A DNA stretch of 64,000 nt. Source: Polytrichum commune. Lineage: Eukaryota; Streptophyta; Polytrichopsida; Polytrichales; Polytrichaceae. A program made the position numbers and the translations under genes. The stretch covers positions 6,450,501 to 6,514,500 of the forward strand of contig OX485808.1 in NCBI GenBank assembly GCA_950295325.1. The letters run 5' to 3'. The stretch's first letter is position 1. Each line of letters begins with the position of its first letter. The notes beneath the pieces are model-generated. The model was given only the letters and a program-made list of their open reading frames with translations. It was not told where the DNA came from and did not search any database. This document shows positions 47,121-58,206 of this stretch, piece after piece.

Positions 47121-50100
47121 ATGGACCAGGGGGGTGCGACAACTCCCGCCGTTCTGCTGGATGGGGCTCAGTCAAGCTCGGCGGGTCTGGACCAACAGGA
47201 CGTGAACAATTACGGGGCCCAACCGTATGGGCGCGGCGACAACAATTTTGCCGCAGACCGGCAATCGCTGTATGCGAGCGCGGCAGGGTATGCAAACCAC
47301 GAGGGGTTTGTGAGAGAGTCGCAGGCATACCCTTCTTCGTTTGTGGAGAGGGGCGCATACGGCGGGCACGACAACCGGTACCCTCGAGAGGCTTCCGCGG
47401 TGACGAAGGATGGCGAGGTTCTGCAAAGGGAGGGCGGATTGTCGGAGTCCGACTCGAGCAGCAAGCGGCAGAAACGCGCAGATTGGTGGCAGGAGTCGCC
47501 AGGGGGCGAGCGGCCATCGGATGTGGCCAAGGAAACCGGGAACCCATCCACACAAATTGTGCCTCCTGTGGTATCAAGTTTCGGCAGCCAGGTGGTGCCA
47601 TACCGAGGGTTAGGGTTGGGGGTGCATTTGGAAGGGCAGGCGATGAGCATTGAGGATGGTGATGTTGGAGGTACCAGCGGCGGGGGAGGTGCAGGAATCG
47701 GAGAGGACGAAGAAGGATGTGGCGACGGGGATGGGAAAGAAAGGTTGGACAAAGAAGGCGTGGCGAGGAAGAAGCGAGCTGAGATGTGGCAGGATGGCGA
47801 AATGGATGCCCTTGTGCGGGCGTTCCGGGAGGTTCACATGAAGCTCACTGCGGCTGGGAAGAAAGGGAAGCAGGTGTTCAAGTCAGCCAATGATAAGTGG
47901 AAGGAAGTGCGGACTCTCCTCTTAGCCTCCGGAGTTGACAGACAGCCCAAGGAAATCGAACGCAAATGGTCCAACCTGTCCACGGCGTTCAAGCAGATTG
48001 CCGACTGGAACAAGAAAGTGGGGCGCCCAACATACTGGGATCTGGATGAGAGCTTGAAAAAGGAGAAGACCAAGGCGAAGGAACTCCCCGCCACATTTAG
48101 GGTGCAGCTTTTTGATGCCATGGCTGAGTTTATGGGCGATCGACAGAGCACACGAAGCCGGTCGCCGGCTCCTGTGCACTTGACAATCCCTGGCCTTCCT
48201 CGGCCACCTCCTCTTCCAGGTCTGGCTCTTCTTTATCCTGGTGTTACTTACAATGGTTACCTAATATCAGCGTTGGGCAAAGTCTGATGAAGACCGTGAA
48301 CTGGACTTCAACAATGTGTTTGTGGAAACTGCTGTGTGGCAGAGTTTGTGCACAATCAAGGCCATGTTTGGAACGTGTTGAGTAGGTCGATTGTTGAAAG
48401 AAGTTATGTTTTTTGATGGGTTTCCCATGTTGGAGATTATGTCTTTCAAGTGAGAGACCTGTTTGTTTGTCTTTACTGGTATTTGTTTACAATGTGTTGG
48501 GCAGAGTCTGATGAAGACCATTTGGGTGGACTTCAACAATGTGCTGTCTAATTGGTTCTGTGGGTACAGCTTGTACATATTAATGCATGGGTTGGTGCAC
48601 TGTTTTTGAAACAAATTGAGTGGGCTTGTTGAAAAAAATCCTGTTTCTTTGATGAGTTTCCTGTGTTGGGAGTTTTTATTTTTTTGAGCGAGATATCTGT
48701 TTTTCTGTCTTCACCCTTTCATCCTGTTCCTAAAGGTGGCGAGCTTGGATTTGCGGGTGATGCAGGAGTGGTCGATGTGCCATTGCCAATCGACAAGCTT
48801 GCATCCCATTCAAACCCCTTGGATGCTGGAAACCAGTATGCCCTCTTCATTTGCATCATCCTTTGTATTTGAATCATTTCACCTCATTGCTGAGCCATGT
48901 AGACATGTGCTCAAGCAGCTCTGTCACTTGTGATTAAGTGAAGAGGAAAGCTTGTCTACATTGATTCTGAGAGGAGTGAGTGAATTCTTCAAGCATGTAG
49001 AGCATGCTACTTTGTCACAGTTCGGATTGCCAAAGCCATCGCTGTTCAAGTAAATTATTATTTCAGATTCGTTTATGCAGTGTGTAAATTGAGTAGTGGG
49101 GCTTGATAGTGTGACACTGCAAACAGAGGGATGCAGTATGACTGAGTATGTATTTGTAGGAAGCGCATGCGAGTGGTGCTCGTGAGTCCCGGAAGCTTCA
49201 ATCCTCCAACATATATGCATCTTCGCATGTTTGGTGAGTCTACCTCCCACCCTGTCCTGGCCCTTCTGCCTCTTTCATCTATCCTCTTCTTTCGCATTAA
49301 TTTTATATTTAAACTGTCAATAAACAGATGAGACATAAGAGACCTGAAATGAGTATAGTTGTCTATCCTGATGAAGTTTGAATGGAATCTGCCTCTGCAG
49401 AACTGGCAAAAGATGCACTTACCATAGAGGGATATGATGTGTTGGGAGCCTACATGTCTCCCGTCAGTGATCATTACAGTAAAAAGGTGCCTTTCTTCTC
49501 TTTGTCACAAAACCATGCATCTGATTTATATGCAGATTATTTGTTAGATTAGTCTTTCAAAGTAGATTTGGAAGCATTGCATTTCAAATTGTTTGAATTA
49601 CATATCAATTTCTTATGGAGTTTCTGAGTCAAAGTTCTCCATGCTCTATTGTGATCTTACAGGGTCACCTGTTTGTGCCTCCTATCTTGGTCATGCCCCA
49701 CCTTTTGCATGTCTAAGACCTCATGATTGTGAGGATGTGGGACCACAAAGTGACATGCCACACTTTGCTTATAGTGCCCAAAAATAGTTTATCAAAGTAT
49801 AAAATTTTCAAATTCATGGGCCCTATCTATGTTAGAGCCTTCACTCACTTGTTTATGTCATTGTATGCTACACTGTGGAGTTGTCATGTGTGCACATAGG
49901 TCATGCTATCCCTCCATTTGGTTTTTATTTATTTTTGAACTTTGGAACATATCCTTTGTGTCCACTATACTTTTAATGTTAGGTATTCACAATAGGTCAC
50001 AAACCAGATAGGTGCACTTACCTTACTGGTTGGTTTTCATCTAGCTGTGCTGAGGGTCATCTAAATGCATAGTGTATGATGTCTGCTGCTTTGAAGTTGC

Positions 50101-53100
50101 ACCATGGTTCTGATGTGTACCCATGTGTATATCGCCAAGGGTCTTGCTCCCGCAGAACACCGGATCAGGATGTGCCAGTTGGCAGTTGTGGATTCGCCAT
50201 TTGTGATGGTGGACACCTGGGAGGTGAGGCTTGTGCCATTTTTGTATTAAGTGATTGGTCTGCCCTGTGTGTTTGTTGTTCTGCTGTTGAAAAAGGCTAA
50301 CTCAAGTGTTGGGTGGGTATGGTTCATGTAGGCTAAGCAGACCACGTACCAGAGGACTCACACTGTATTGAGTCGAATTGAAATGGCAGTTAATAATCAT
50401 TGTTTTGCAGCTGAGGGTGAGTGGTTCAGTGATTATTGTTTAATATCCTACACATGTGTACATAATGCAGATAATGAAAATCCTGTTATGTGTGTCATTT
50501 TTATCTTAGTTTTCACAACAATGTACTTTAGGTGCTGGCTGAGTGACCTCTAGTGTATTCTCTTGGTCAGGCCTGGATAGTCTACAGTGTTGATTTTTTT
50601 GGCTATATTCACCATGCGAAGGGTGAAAAGACCCAAAGGTGCCAAAAGCTATTAGGGCCAAGTTCCATGTGCCGGTCCCGGTCCGTTTTTTTCAAAATAA
50701 ATGGGTGGGCCAGTCATGTGCCCATCCTTCTCACCCAAGGACCGGTACCCCCCATGGATGGGTGTCCCACATTTTGTGTTGTGCAAGAACGGGTGCCAAA
50801 GGACCGGCGGTCCTAACGGTAACATGAAGGACATGTGCCGGTTAGAAAGCTCCGGTGACCGGATCGGCCGGTCACCTAGGGTACACCCTTGGATACTAAA
50901 GGCCACTTTGTTCTTCTAATCCCTTCTTTTGAGGAGTACTCCTAGGGAACCGTGTATTTTATGATGTTTTTAGAATCTAGATGACCTTCATTGCCGGTGA
51001 CCTTCATAAAGTGTCATGTCTTATCACTCACCAAATTTAGTTAGAAAGTAGGAAATCGGAAAAAACCGGCACCCCACATAGAAGTACCCCTCCATAAAAT
51101 GGGTGACATCACCCATTTTTTGGATGATGTCACCCGTTTCTCACCCATTTAAAAAACGGACTGGGACCGGCACATGGAACTTGGCCCTTAGAACCTGAAT
51201 TGAGAAGCCTGTAGAGCTGGCACTGAAGTTCAGGGACTTGTCTGGCTGGAAGCAATGGATTTTTTTTGTAACTATCTGGGTAGTAGATGTTTGAGCAAGC
51301 ACATGATTACATGTTCTTTGTAGTGAGACATGTCTGCAATTGGGCCAATTTGATGCTGAATGTCTGAAAGCTCTTCTGGAAGTTTTGCCATGTTGATTTT
51401 TGTAAGTTCTTCCTGTGCAGAGAAAGTAAGAGTAATGATGATCTGTGGAGTTGACCTGCTCGGGACAATGACAACTCCAGGAGTTTGGGTACCTGAGCAG
51501 GTTGGTAGCTCTCGATTTAGTGAGAACTCACTTGACAAACTATGCATTCTGATTTTCACCACAATTTCACACAGGCCAAAACATAATTTCTCTTGCACTT
51601 GCACAAACTGTCATGTGGTTACCTTTGAATGTTCTGTTGGTTTTTCCTGCAGTGATATGGATGCTCTGTCTTCTTATGTTCATTTTGATGTGCTATTGTG
51701 TCATCTTTGGAATTTCGCAATGGTAAGCTTGTGAAATACTTAACTTGAAGATATGGGTCTCTTGAACGCATATGTTCCTACTTTTGTGTGCAAGTTGCTT
51801 AACTTGCACACAAAGTCACTTCATTGCATAGCTATGTGAATTAAAATGTGAGGAGTCATGTTCTTGCATTGCAGGTGCGAGCATTACTGCAAGAGTTTGG
51901 CGTGGTTTGCATCAACCGAGATGGCATAGATGCACGACGCCTTCTGTTTGAACATGACATTCTGTACGATAACCGAGTAAGTCTGATATTATTTTTTTTC
52001 TCACCATGATTTGAGTATTTTCCCTTTTGAATCTCATAGGATTAATTAGAGTTTGTGTACACAGTGATACTTTGAACAGATCAATGGACATAGTTTTGTA
52101 AGCATGGCCACAGAACCCAGTGCTCTGTTTTTGTAATGATTTAGCATCATAGTTATTGTGGGTTTACTAAGTATAGCAGTTGTTGGGTAGTCCTTGTACA
52201 GCTAGGGGTTGAATTTTGACGATTGAATCTTTTGAATTTCGCAGAGACAAATTTTGGTGGTGGATGACATCTCTCTTGCAAATGACATGAGTTCTACAAA
52301 AATCAGGTATGCCCTCCCCTTCTTGTTGTTAACATTTGTGATAGGTCATATAGGTCTTATGCACATGTGAGGATTGCAGTTGGATAGGTTACTCTGATCA
52401 GGGGTGAAGGCTTTCTGGCATCCATCTCTATTATTGATGTGGCTTTTTCATGTTCGATTTTCAATGTAAGTTACTGATTCCTAAGTTTCATATATTTGGA
52501 AGTATGCTCTGTGTTTTATAGGATTCCTTAATCTGTAGACCATCCGCAGATAATAAAGGTTAGTTTCCATGTAGGCTGCTTGCCCAACATGGAAACTAAC
52601 CCCAAGTCTGGCACAATCGTGCTGAACAATCAATTATTTGGCAAAAGTAGGGTTGATATTTTTTCTTGATACTATTTATCTTAAATTTGTTATGCATTTT
52701 GAATCTATTGAATATGCATGTGAGTATTTGCACAAATATTAAGTTGTAAGATATGGAAGTAAACCCCTTTTCATATACAAGCACAAACAACTTTGAATGG
52801 GTTGGTGTCTACAATGCATGTGGGATATGTAAACTTGAGATGAGGCCCTGAGAGTCCACTTGTTTGTAATTGTGCATAAGGTAAGCTGGTCTTAAACAAA
52901 TGCTTTAGCTCTGTGCCTACTTCTTGTAGTATATGAATCACGGAATTAGTGCAAGATGATTCGCAAATATAAAGTGTGCTCGTAGCCATTTTCCTCATTA
53001 TTTTTGGAGCTCATATAAATAAATTATTCATAGTCAAAGTGAAGATCATCTTTTCTAATTAAATGGTCATAAGATATTTTTAAGGCGTTGAGCCTTCTAT

Positions 53101-55762
53101 GAGCCTTTATGAGCATGCCCTTACTCATGGTTCCAAAAGAGCATTTTGGACCATGATGCACTCAATGGAGCTTGACCTTAGGCCCACTTACCTTAAGTCA
53201 TGAACAACTACTTCAAACCTCAAAATCCTTTTTGGAGGCGAAATTTTCCCTGATATTTTAGTTTTTCTCCACTGAACACAACTTCAAGATAGTCTTTCTT
53301 TGACAATCAACTCTTGAATGCCCAAGAGGCCAATTTTGGGCTTTTTTCATATGTAATTTGTAGGGTTTTCCTACATAATTATTTTTTGCCAAGTCCTTGA
53401 TCTGTGACCCCTATTCATATTATCTGATTCATTTCCAAGAATGAATGGATTCGTTGAAATGATCGGTCTTGTCAAAATATTCATTGTTTAAATTCACATA
53501 TCAACCATTAATAAATCTATGAGATTTTGTCCAATCACCACATTATCAATTTAGAAAGTGTGTCAAATGATCATCTTTCATTTTTTGGCTTGAAAAATTA
53601 TAAATATAGGTTGGTATGGCCATCCGAAATCAGAAAAAGTTAAAATCATCTGGGGCGGCCACTTTTTTTTAAGACCTACTTCCAAAGTGTGGTAAAATCT
53701 GATATATTTGTCAAATATTTGGTTTCATTTGAAGTTTTCACAATGATATGCAAAGTAATTTCCTCAAAAATGTTTAAAGAACAAATTTAAAGTCACGTTC
53801 TAGTAGTGCCAAAATTTTGTGATCCTTGAAGAATTAAGCTCCAAAAATTTGTTGCTTTGGTCTTTCTACACCTCTTTAAAAAACTCGCTGAAAATTTATT
53901 CATATCTCTTGCTTGAAGACTTGAAGTGACAAGAAGCTTTTTGATATTGGCATATTGGATGGTTTCCTAGCTTATTTTAGTTGGGCATAATGCAAAATAA
54001 GTTCACATTCTATGTGCTCTGAAGCACCAAAAATCTCATAGAATTTACACAAGATAAATGGTGACTTGAATTTTGAGCATAGAGTGCGTGAGAATACAAA
54101 TGTAGCATAAACTGATAGGTGCGACTGGTCTCTTGGCGCCACCCTCGTTGTGCATCTCCCGTGTAGCTAAGACTTCAATCACCTGAAATCCGCCCAAATC
54201 AACTACGGATAATAACTCAATATATGACAGTAAAGATTTCTTTTTCTGCTGTGTACTTTCTTAGTAGCCTTTCATAGGCTAGTCTTTTAATCATTTTGTG
54301 GTGGCTCCTCCCACTTGACTTGCCACCCTTTTACACTTGGGGTCAGTCACTCTCCTTTCCTTTGTTTCTATACTGGAGTTCAAAAGCTTGGACTTCACTG
54401 AGAGTATATTAGAATGAGTGATGGACTCAAATTGACACTAAAAATAGGATATCAGAATGTGAAAATAAGTAGAATAATGAAAACATTTTCAACTAAATTT
54501 TTTGTTTGATTTGTGATGCACACATGCATTAAGTAGGCACCATTTGAATTTTATGGACTTCTGCACCTGAATCTAGTGACATGGTCAGTACATTGTTTAT
54601 GTGTTTGAACTGTTTCATGCTCAAAACAAAATCAACACTGACTTATATCTGTGAGTCGATAGAGATATACTTCAACTCAATGGGGTTATTCATTGGGAGT
54701 TGGTCCCTTATGATTTCCCATTGGTTGTTTAGCATACATTATCAAAAATGATTGTAAAAGTTTTTCTATCCATGCTCGGAGGTAGTGTTTGAATTTGCAA
54801 GTCAAACTCAAATTAGTATCTCTTTGGCATGTTAAAATGAGTTTGACCCTCAATGAGCCGAAATAGAATGTTTTTTGTTCAGACCTCCACACTACCTGCA
54901 AGCATGCACCAAATACTTACCAATCATGGAAGGTGCTGTATGCAAAACAACCAACCCCTGACCAAAAGTTATGTTGAGTTAGAGGATAACTCTATCGCCT
55001 TCCAAGTTCCCCATAAATTTCATGTTAACCCATATGTTCTGGGGATGAGTTTAAGATGAGCTTGGACTAATAGGTCAAATTTTTCTCAACATTCTATCCT
55101 ACAACTAATTACAAACAAATATATAGACAGTATTATAAACAGTGATGATTTCACCATTTTTGGGCATTTCTGAAAGATAAACATAGTGAGATTTGCCAAA
55201 CTATGCCTCAAACTTAGAAAACAAATTGGCATTTATTTTCTGGAAAGGTGTTAGCTGAACCAGTTATCTGCCTATCTGACGGTATATAGGAGACTTTCCA
55301 ATAATCTCACAATACTCCCTAGCAGGTTTAATTATTCAAGCAATTTGCATATTGTTCTGTGAAATGGAGCGAAAGGAAAATACCATGTATTGTTTGTACA
55401 GGGGTGAAATTGTGCAGTTTTTATTTTTATTTTTATCATCATATAGTGTAGTGTTTTTTGAGCTTAACAATGTCATCTGTAGTTTGTTTTTAGGGTTTGA
55501 TCAATTTGCGAGGTGTAATAGATATAGAGCATACATGTTTAGCTTCACTTTTCAAATCTAATGAGCTTCTAGACTTTCTTGGACAGTTGACCAAAGAGAA
55601 AGAAATGAATAATTTTTTTATCGGGCAATTTCTTTTTGCAGACGAAATTTGTCGAGGGGGCTATCTGTCAAGTACCTGACTCCCGATTCGGTGATTAACC
55701 ACATCAAGATGCATCAATTATACACGAACGCCACCCCCCTTCAACAACATCCCCAATCATGA
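47121..55762 (+). CDS. trihelix DNA-binding domain fused to NMN adenylyltransferase (10 exons)
   Basis: Exons are 47,121-48,219, 48,736-48,835, 49,160-49,233, 49,401-49,486, 50,140-50,223, 50,332-50,416, 51,421-51,500, 51,875-51,976, 52,245-52,306 and 55,642-55,762. They sum to 1,893 nt with every GT-AG phase consistent, giving 630 residues. Residues 1-366 hold a Gly/Ser/Asp-rich leader and a trihelix (Myb/SANT-like) domain at about 218-345, with its three tryptophans at 223, 260 and 283. Residues about 379-630 are a complete plant-type NMNAT: VDVPLPIDKL, GSFNPPTYMHLRMF (GxFxPxxxxH nucleotidyl-transfer motif, about 411-424), YMSPVSDHY, PGVWVPEQ and SSTKIRR (ATP-binding SxTxxR-type motif). NMNAT joins NMN or NaMN to ATP to form NAD or NaAD. 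There is no in-frame ATG between the exon-2 acceptor and the conserved NMNAT start, which supports the fusion. Without splicing at 48,219 the first exon reads to a stop at 48,287, giving a 388-residue trihelix protein. Separate genes with an unseen NMNAT first exon remain possible. Confidence 0.75.
48250..48715. repeat. two tandem copies (224-bp period) filling the trihelix-NMNAT linking intron
   Basis: 'ttgggcaRagtctgatgaag' begins at 48,273 and again at 48,497, followed in both by 'ggacttcaacaatgtg', then 'gatgRgtttccYRtgttgg'. The intron is 48,220-48,735, so nearly all of it is the duplication. The stop codon of the unspliced reading (48,285-48,287) lies in copy 1. Confidence 0.85.
50655..51187. 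mobile_element. Tourist/PIF-Harbinger-like MITE, 533 bp (TSD TTA)
   Basis: Terminal inverted repeats of about 37 bp. The left starts 'gggccaagttccatgtgccg' and the right ends 'ggcacatggaacttggccc'. Both are flanked by TTA (50,652-50,654 and 51,188-51,190). The interior holds further G/C-rich inverted segments and 'catcacccatttttt'. It lies in the intron between NMNAT exons 6 and 7 of the fusion model. No transposase. Confidence 0.9.
52307..55641 (+). other. 3.3-kb last intron of the trihelix-NMNAT gene
   Basis: Long AT-rich intron between the exon ending in SSTKI-R and the last exon (RNLSRGLSVKYLTPDSV). It contains the short hairpin element at 52,558-52,603. Otherwise I see no gene, only short open frames without domains. 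Confidence 0.6.
52558..52603. mobile_element. 46-bp hairpin remnant of the 120-bp Tourist-like family
   Basis: 'ggttagtttccatgtaggc' followed closely by 'catggaaactaacccc', its reverse complement. The outer sequence equals the end of the element at 56,721-56,840, so this looks like an internally deleted copy. Confidence 0.55.
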
Positions 55763-56056
55763 GACGTTTCGCCTAGAAGCCACTTCCAGGCTTGTTCAGT
55801 TCCTGAGTGACAATTTTGTATAATCTTATGAGTAATACAAATTGAAGGTACAGGGGATACCTTTGTCGGAAAGGAACACAACTGACTCTTGTCTCATGAG
55901 TACTAAGTCATTGATCAGCAGAGAAAGTTAGAGGTCATTCTGGGAACATCACCGCCGTGATGTCACATTGGGGTTTCTCTCAGGTCCAGTTGTAAGGCAT
56001 GTGGGTGTTATTTGGTTGGTTTTTCATGTTCTGCAACGTCTACTGATTAGATTTAC

Positions 56057-56340
56057 ACAATGAAACTTGTGTTGCATTAGCAAAAACCAGATTGAAATTT
56101 GTACTTGCTCTGATTTAGCTATGGTTATTGAAAGTCCATGTTTGTTATTCCTAAATTGAATATATAGGTCCTCCATGTTGTGTTCCGTATCGAGTGTGGA
56201 GTAGTTAATAAAATTTGAAGACGTAATCTATCTCTTCTAAATGCTTGTCTTTATGGTGGTTGTTCTTTGATACTCACCTAACCACACACACCAATCAATA
56301 TGGAAGTTTGATCAAGAAAAGTAACCAAATAACACCCACA
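56057..56340 (+). repeat. dispersed repeat family D, copy 2
   Basis: Same-strand relative of 11,665-11,955, sharing 'tatggttattg', 'actcacctaacca' and 'aagaaaagtaaccaaataac'. Confidence 0.6.
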
Positions 56341-56720
56341 TACCCTATGGGATTCAATACGAGCATTTATTCTTGTTGCATACTATTTGAATTTGTATGT
56401 TAAAGTAGATATCAATGGTTGACATAGCCAATTTCAAGAAAGCATTCATAGGCCCTTATCATTTGAGTGATAGTATCAAGTCCAGAAGGGCTAACTTCCA
56501 AGGGTTTATCCCGTAGGTGTTACGGTTTAGAATCTTCATTGCACTCAACATTCCTGTGCCCTATGTGTCTTCACCCATGTCAAATATTAGAGATGCCAAG
56601 TTTTATGAGGATCTTGTTGCGACTTTGAGATTGGAGTTATTCTTTGAGAATCATAACATGTTTATTCTCAACCCTTGTTTAAATTATCTTGTGCCTAGGT
56701 TGAGTGATAGATGGAGCTTA

Positions 56721-56840
56721 GGTTAGTTTCCATGTAGGTTGCTTGTCCACCAATTTCTAGTGGTATTGTAGATGCCATTAGGTGGAACCTTCATTTCCAC
56801 TAGTATCTGGTGGGCGAGTGGCCTACATGAAAGCACACCC
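56721..56840. mobile_element. 120-bp Tourist-like MITE (TSD TTA)
   Basis: Left 'ggttagtttccatgtaggtt' then 'gcttgtccacca'; right 'tggtgggcgagtggcctaca' then 'tgaaagcacaccc'. The pair is inverted with a few mismatches. TTA lies at 56,718-56,720 and 56,841-56,843. Relatives are at 43,841 and 52,558. Confidence 0.75.
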
Positions 56841-58087
56841 TTAGCCCTCTACTTGACTTAGGTCAGCTTTGCTTTCAATAAGCGGACCCCTTAAAAAAGA
56901 AAAGAAAAAATAACGCCAGTATTTAATACCGGTGTGAATGTGAGCCCGTTGGCCATACACTGATCACGGTATTCTGTGATGCAGTGTATGGTTTTATGCC
57001 TCCTGTCGGACCCCTTGACCTATAACTCATATAAGAAAAACAAGTACATTCCACCTCCCCTTATTTGGTATTTGTCTTGCCCTCGTATATATTTTATTCA
57101 TTAAAGCTCCATGTGTTCCAAAAGGAAAAACATAGGTAGACACTCTCATATTCAAATAATCGAATCTTGTCTATAAAACAATAAACACACAAAATCCCCC
57201 TTTGCCCTCCCCCGAGTGGTAGCTATTGAAATTGTATATGACCAAAAAAACCTTGATCACAAAATTATGCATGGTTATACTCTATACATCTTGAAGAGCT
57301 CACATCTTGAAGAGCCATTTAATAATATGATCACATCGTGATCACATATTAGACTTGCAACTTCGCACTAATCTATAATGCTAGTAATTTTATCCAATCA
57401 CATCAAATTTCTCATAAAAATATGAGATTTGCGTTGATGATGATGATGAGTTTTCAAACATTCACTATGAAAGGATCCAAAATAAATTATGTGCCTCTAA
57501 CTTAACCTTATGGCTGTGATCCTATAATGGTGTCCCTCCATAAAATTAATCAACTTCCTTGCACTGTGTCCTTTCTAAAAGGGGATCGCTCAATAAGGCT
57601 GTTGGCCTTAGCATAATCTTTTCGGGAATAATGGCAAGTTGCTATTATTCATGCTATTTTAAATATTTTAGCTTCAGGCTTCACAATGACTTGGCTTTGA
57701 GGTGTGTCGGTCCACAACGGCTCCCCAACAACGGCTATTTTTGAATAAACTAAATAAGCAGACACTCCATCTCCAGTAAGGCAATCCCAATTTTTTTTCA
57801 AATGTTAGTTCAAATACATAGAATGAACAATACTTAGGCTGAGTACTCTTTGATTTGTTAAAAAAACCCAACATGAAAGAGGCATCATGCACGCAAAATT
57901 TCTAAAGGCTAAGTGATGTTGTATCAATCTCTCTTTTCTGATATGAATTTGTAAACTCTTACTCTCCTGAAATTGTTATTTTATAACACATTTTAGAAAA
58001 TGCTTTACCAGGAAACCTGAGGCCTGTAAGGGTTAAGGGTAGGCCAGGGCTTTAGGAAGCCTTCGTAGATTCTAGGCAGACTCCAAC

Positions 58088-58097
58088 CTAGGGTTTA
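58088..58097 (+). promoter_or_regulatory. telo-box-like motif upstream of the methyltransferase ATG
   Basis: 'ctagggttta' lies 110-119 bp before the ATG. AGGGTTT/AAACCCT telo-boxes are common near start sites of plant translation-related genes, which would suit an eEF1A modifier. One short motif is weak evidence. Confidence 0.3.
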
Positions 58098-58206
58098 AGA
58101 TTTCTGAGGAAATTGTGTTTGGTTTCATCCTTGCGAATTTTTTTTGTCATCAGAAGATTCGTATTCCTCTTTTCTGCTCAAAATCTGAGTAAGCGTTTCT
58201 GGAGAA

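Larger units (their letters stand above)
55763..58080. other. intergenic between NMNAT and methyltransferase genes
   Basis: Holds a family-D repeat (56,057-56,340) and a 120-bp Tourist-like MITE (56,721-56,840). The first part should include the 3' UTR of the upstream gene. No further gene is supportable. Confidence 0.5.

Noticed and set aside
46942-47653. Long open frames antisense to, and in other frames of, the trihelix exon (up to 219 codons)
   Set aside because: They are shadows of the GC-rich coding exon; only the frame from 47,121 carries a known domain and joins in phase to later exons.
47121-48287. Trihelix gene as an isolated single-exon gene ending at 48,287
   Set aside because: Kept as an alternative isoform only. 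The in-phase donor at 48,219 and the absence of any ATG for the downstream NMNAT make the fusion the simpler model.
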